This document shows positions 62,753 through 64,000 of a DNA stretch of 64,000 bases, in pieces. The notes under the pieces are model-generated. The model had not been told where the DNA came from. It saw only the letters and a list, made by a program, of their open reading frames with translations, and did no database searches. The DNA lies in the NCBI RefSeq assembly GCF_001556185.1, contig NZ_LSIJ01000013.1:23806-87805 (forward strand), in the 5' to 3' direction. The translations under genes were made by a program, and so were the position numbers. Source of the stretch: Sphingomonas sp. CCH10-B3. GTDB lineage: Bacteria; Pseudomonadota; Alphaproteobacteria; Sphingomonadales; Sphingomonadaceae. Position 1 is the stretch's first letter, and every line of letters begins with the position of its first letter.

Positions 62753-63741
62753 TCGCCGTCGCTGCCCTGCCGACCGATCGGGCGCGCGGTGAGCGCCTGA
62801 CCGAAGCGTTGCTAAACGAACGACTGGAACCGCGGTTGTTTGCGACCGCGCCGAACGATCCCGCTTGGACGCAGCAGGCCGAAGACGTGCTTGATGCCGA
62901 AGCCGTGGTTATGTGCTGGAGCACGGCGGCGATCGACGCGGAAGCCGAACGTTATCGCACCCTTGCTGCGGCGTGTGTCAATCGTGGGCGCGCGATGTTT
63001 GTCATGCTTGATGGCGAACCGTTGCCGCCGGAAATTGCTCATGCCAGACAGTATCCGTTGAAGCCATGGCAATTCGGGCCGAGTAATTTCGTACTGCGGC
63101 TGGCAGTCGGCGATCGATTTCTGCGCGACATCGTGATTGCGGCGCAAAACAAGGCTGCTGGGCTCGATCCGCCACCAGCCAGTGCGATCACCGTGTTCTA
63201 TCGGCGTTGCGCCGTCGCCTTTATCACCACACTTGCCGCTGTCATTATTACTGCTGGCGGCTTGAAGCAGGCATATGACTACGTCGCCGACATGGTGCCT
63301 GATGCAAAGGAAGAAGCTGCATGGGCGGCGATCCCTGCGGCGACGACGAAAACCTGTGATAGCTTTCAACGCTTTGTCGATGCCTACCCCGGCAGCAAAT
63401 ACGCCCCCCAAGCGCAGGCTGCCTTGGCCAATCCCTCTACGATATCAACATGGGTTCGCCAGTCACGTCCGCTGATTGTGCCCGATGCGCTGCTCGCGCC
63501 AAAGGCATCGGACGAACCGGTCGCCCGACGACTGGCCGATGCCGGCCTCAAAGAGCGAACGGCTGGCGTATGTGCCGACCTTGCCGCAGCCGGCGGTGCA
63601 AGGGCCAAGGGTCACACGATTACGATGGCACAGATGCAATGCGATCGTATTGGCAAGGACTGGTCATGCCGAACGGAAGCGAAAGCAAACTGCATTCAGG
63701 ATGAGCCGCTTTCGACGTCCGTTTGCACCAAGCGACAATGA
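62749..63741 (+). CDS. TIR-like domain membrane protein
   Basis: 330 aa. Residues 1-110 resemble a divergent TIR domain lacking the first strand: GERLTEALLNERLEPRLFAT, the acidic linker, then AVVMCWSTAAIDAEAERYRTLAAACVNRGRAMFVMLDGEPLPPEI, matching the strand-SPxxxxSxWxxxE-AxxxGRxxPVxLDG pattern of TIR and related proteins. A membrane helix follows (about 155-178, FITTLAAVIITAGGL). The C-terminal part has FVDAYPGSKYAPQAQAALA, a repeat usual in TIR- or caspase-like signalling proteins, and six or more Cys. It is translationally coupled to the TPR gene. NADase activity is not predicted with confidence because the catalytic Glu position is uncertain. Confidence 0.6.
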   Translation: MIAVAALPTDRARGERLTEALLNERLEPRLFATAPNDPAWTQQAEDVLDAEAVVMCWSTAAIDAEAERYRTLAAACVNRGRAMFVMLDGEPLPPEIAHARQYPLKPWQFGPSNFVLRLAVGDRFLRDIVIAAQNKAAGLDPPPASAITVFYRRCAVAFITTLAAVIITAGGLKQAYDYVADMVPDAKEEAAWAAIPAATTKTCDSFQRFVDAYPGSKYAPQAQAALANPSTISTWVRQSRPLIVPDALLAPKASDEPVARRLADAGLKERTAGVCADLAAAGGARAKGHTITMAQMQCDRIGKDWSCRTEAKANCIQDEPLSTSVCTKRQ

Positions 63742-64000
63742 GAAAGATCTCTACCTTGATTGACTTAGAATATTTTGAACCGATCGAATTGACCCTTCAG
63801 AGGGTCACAAACGGCGGCTCTCGGCAGAAACCACCATTTCGGTGACCTCTAGATCGGTCGCCCCTGGGTCGACTGCTGCCGTGGGGGCGCAGCGCGATCG
63901 AAGGGTAGCTATCGCCATTGGGCTTCCCAAAAGCTGTACGGCAGGAATCCACCACAAGCTGCCAATCACAACGCCCGCGCCCGCCCCCCTCACCCCCGCA
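63742..64000. other. Right edge, no firm gene
   Basis: 259 bp. A reverse-strand frame (63805-63993, or extending beyond the edge) has a short hydrophobic stretch (GVVIGSLWWIPAVQLLGSPMAIA) and could be the end of a membrane protein gene that starts outside the window. Evidence is weak. Confidence 0.2.

Overview
The window is GC-rich, gene-dense chromosomal DNA of an alphaproteobacterium, most likely a Sphingomonas-like member of the Sphingomonadaceae. This rests on family types and layout, not on a marker-gene comparison: an HWE-type sensor kinase, an RNase E with a charged insert in its S1 domain, the alphaproteobacterial form of SerC, a CIRCE-controlled groESL operon, a PEP-CTERM regulatory cluster, and many 4-nt ATGA/GTGA gene overlaps. 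No tRNA, rRNA, CRISPR array or intact insertion sequence was seen.

Layout. 1-6.3 kb: cell-wall amidase (cut by the window edge), then divergently rne, an M48 metalloprotease with TPRs and a coupled DsbA-like oxidoreductase. 6.4-10.1 kb: two-gene ABC exporter, HWE kinase and a convergent single-domain response regulator. 10.2-13.1 kb: CocE-like hydrolase and glpX. 13.3-17.5 kb: two accessory islets (the first strikingly AT-rich) on either side of dapD and a HAD phosphatase. 17.6-23.7 kb: LLM flavoenzyme; a PepSY / response regulator / histidine kinase / enoyl-CoA hydratase-like operon; an ABC-F ATPase. 23.7-24.3 kb: a DUF559 gene enclosed by hairpin repeats. 24.3-32.4 kb: four overlapping genes of the PEP-CTERM/exopolysaccharide regulatory type (glycosyltransferase, PrsK, PrsR, PrsT-like), divergent from a mannose-1-phosphate guanylyltransferase. 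32.6-39.7 kb: MarR-GNAT fusion regulator with a symmetric operator, membrane protein, rluC-like synthase, crcB, lipoprotein and two glycine-zipper paralogues. 39.7-40.4 kb: a gene-free stretch ending in a strong terminator, possibly an uncharacterised RNA. 40.4-49.2 kb: acyltransferase, PhzF, CDF transporter, pdxH, DnaJ-like protein, YihY, fabI, aroC and purA. 49.2-54.5 kb: serine and histidine genes serC, serA and hisZ, interrupted by a second DUF559 cassette. 54.6-60.5 kb: UPF0126/TRIC channel, DUF2490, GNAT, sppA and groESL. 60.5-64 kb: terminators, repeats, a transposase relic, then a coupled TPR / TIR-like membrane protein pair.

Most interesting for follow-up: (1) two DUF559 cassettes with the same architecture, each bounded by inverted hairpins of the GGGAGAGGG type that also encode the protein's C-terminus and stop codon, which look like a REPtron-like mobile unit; (2) the TPR plus TIR-like membrane protein operon beside an IS3 relic, with four near-identical 144-bp repeats; (3) a possible structured RNA at about 39.9-40.35 kb; (4) the AT-rich orphan gene at 13.4 kb; (5) a doubly palindromic operator in front of the MarR-GNAT gene. 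All functional statements come from reading the sequence and from family knowledge; no database search was run.
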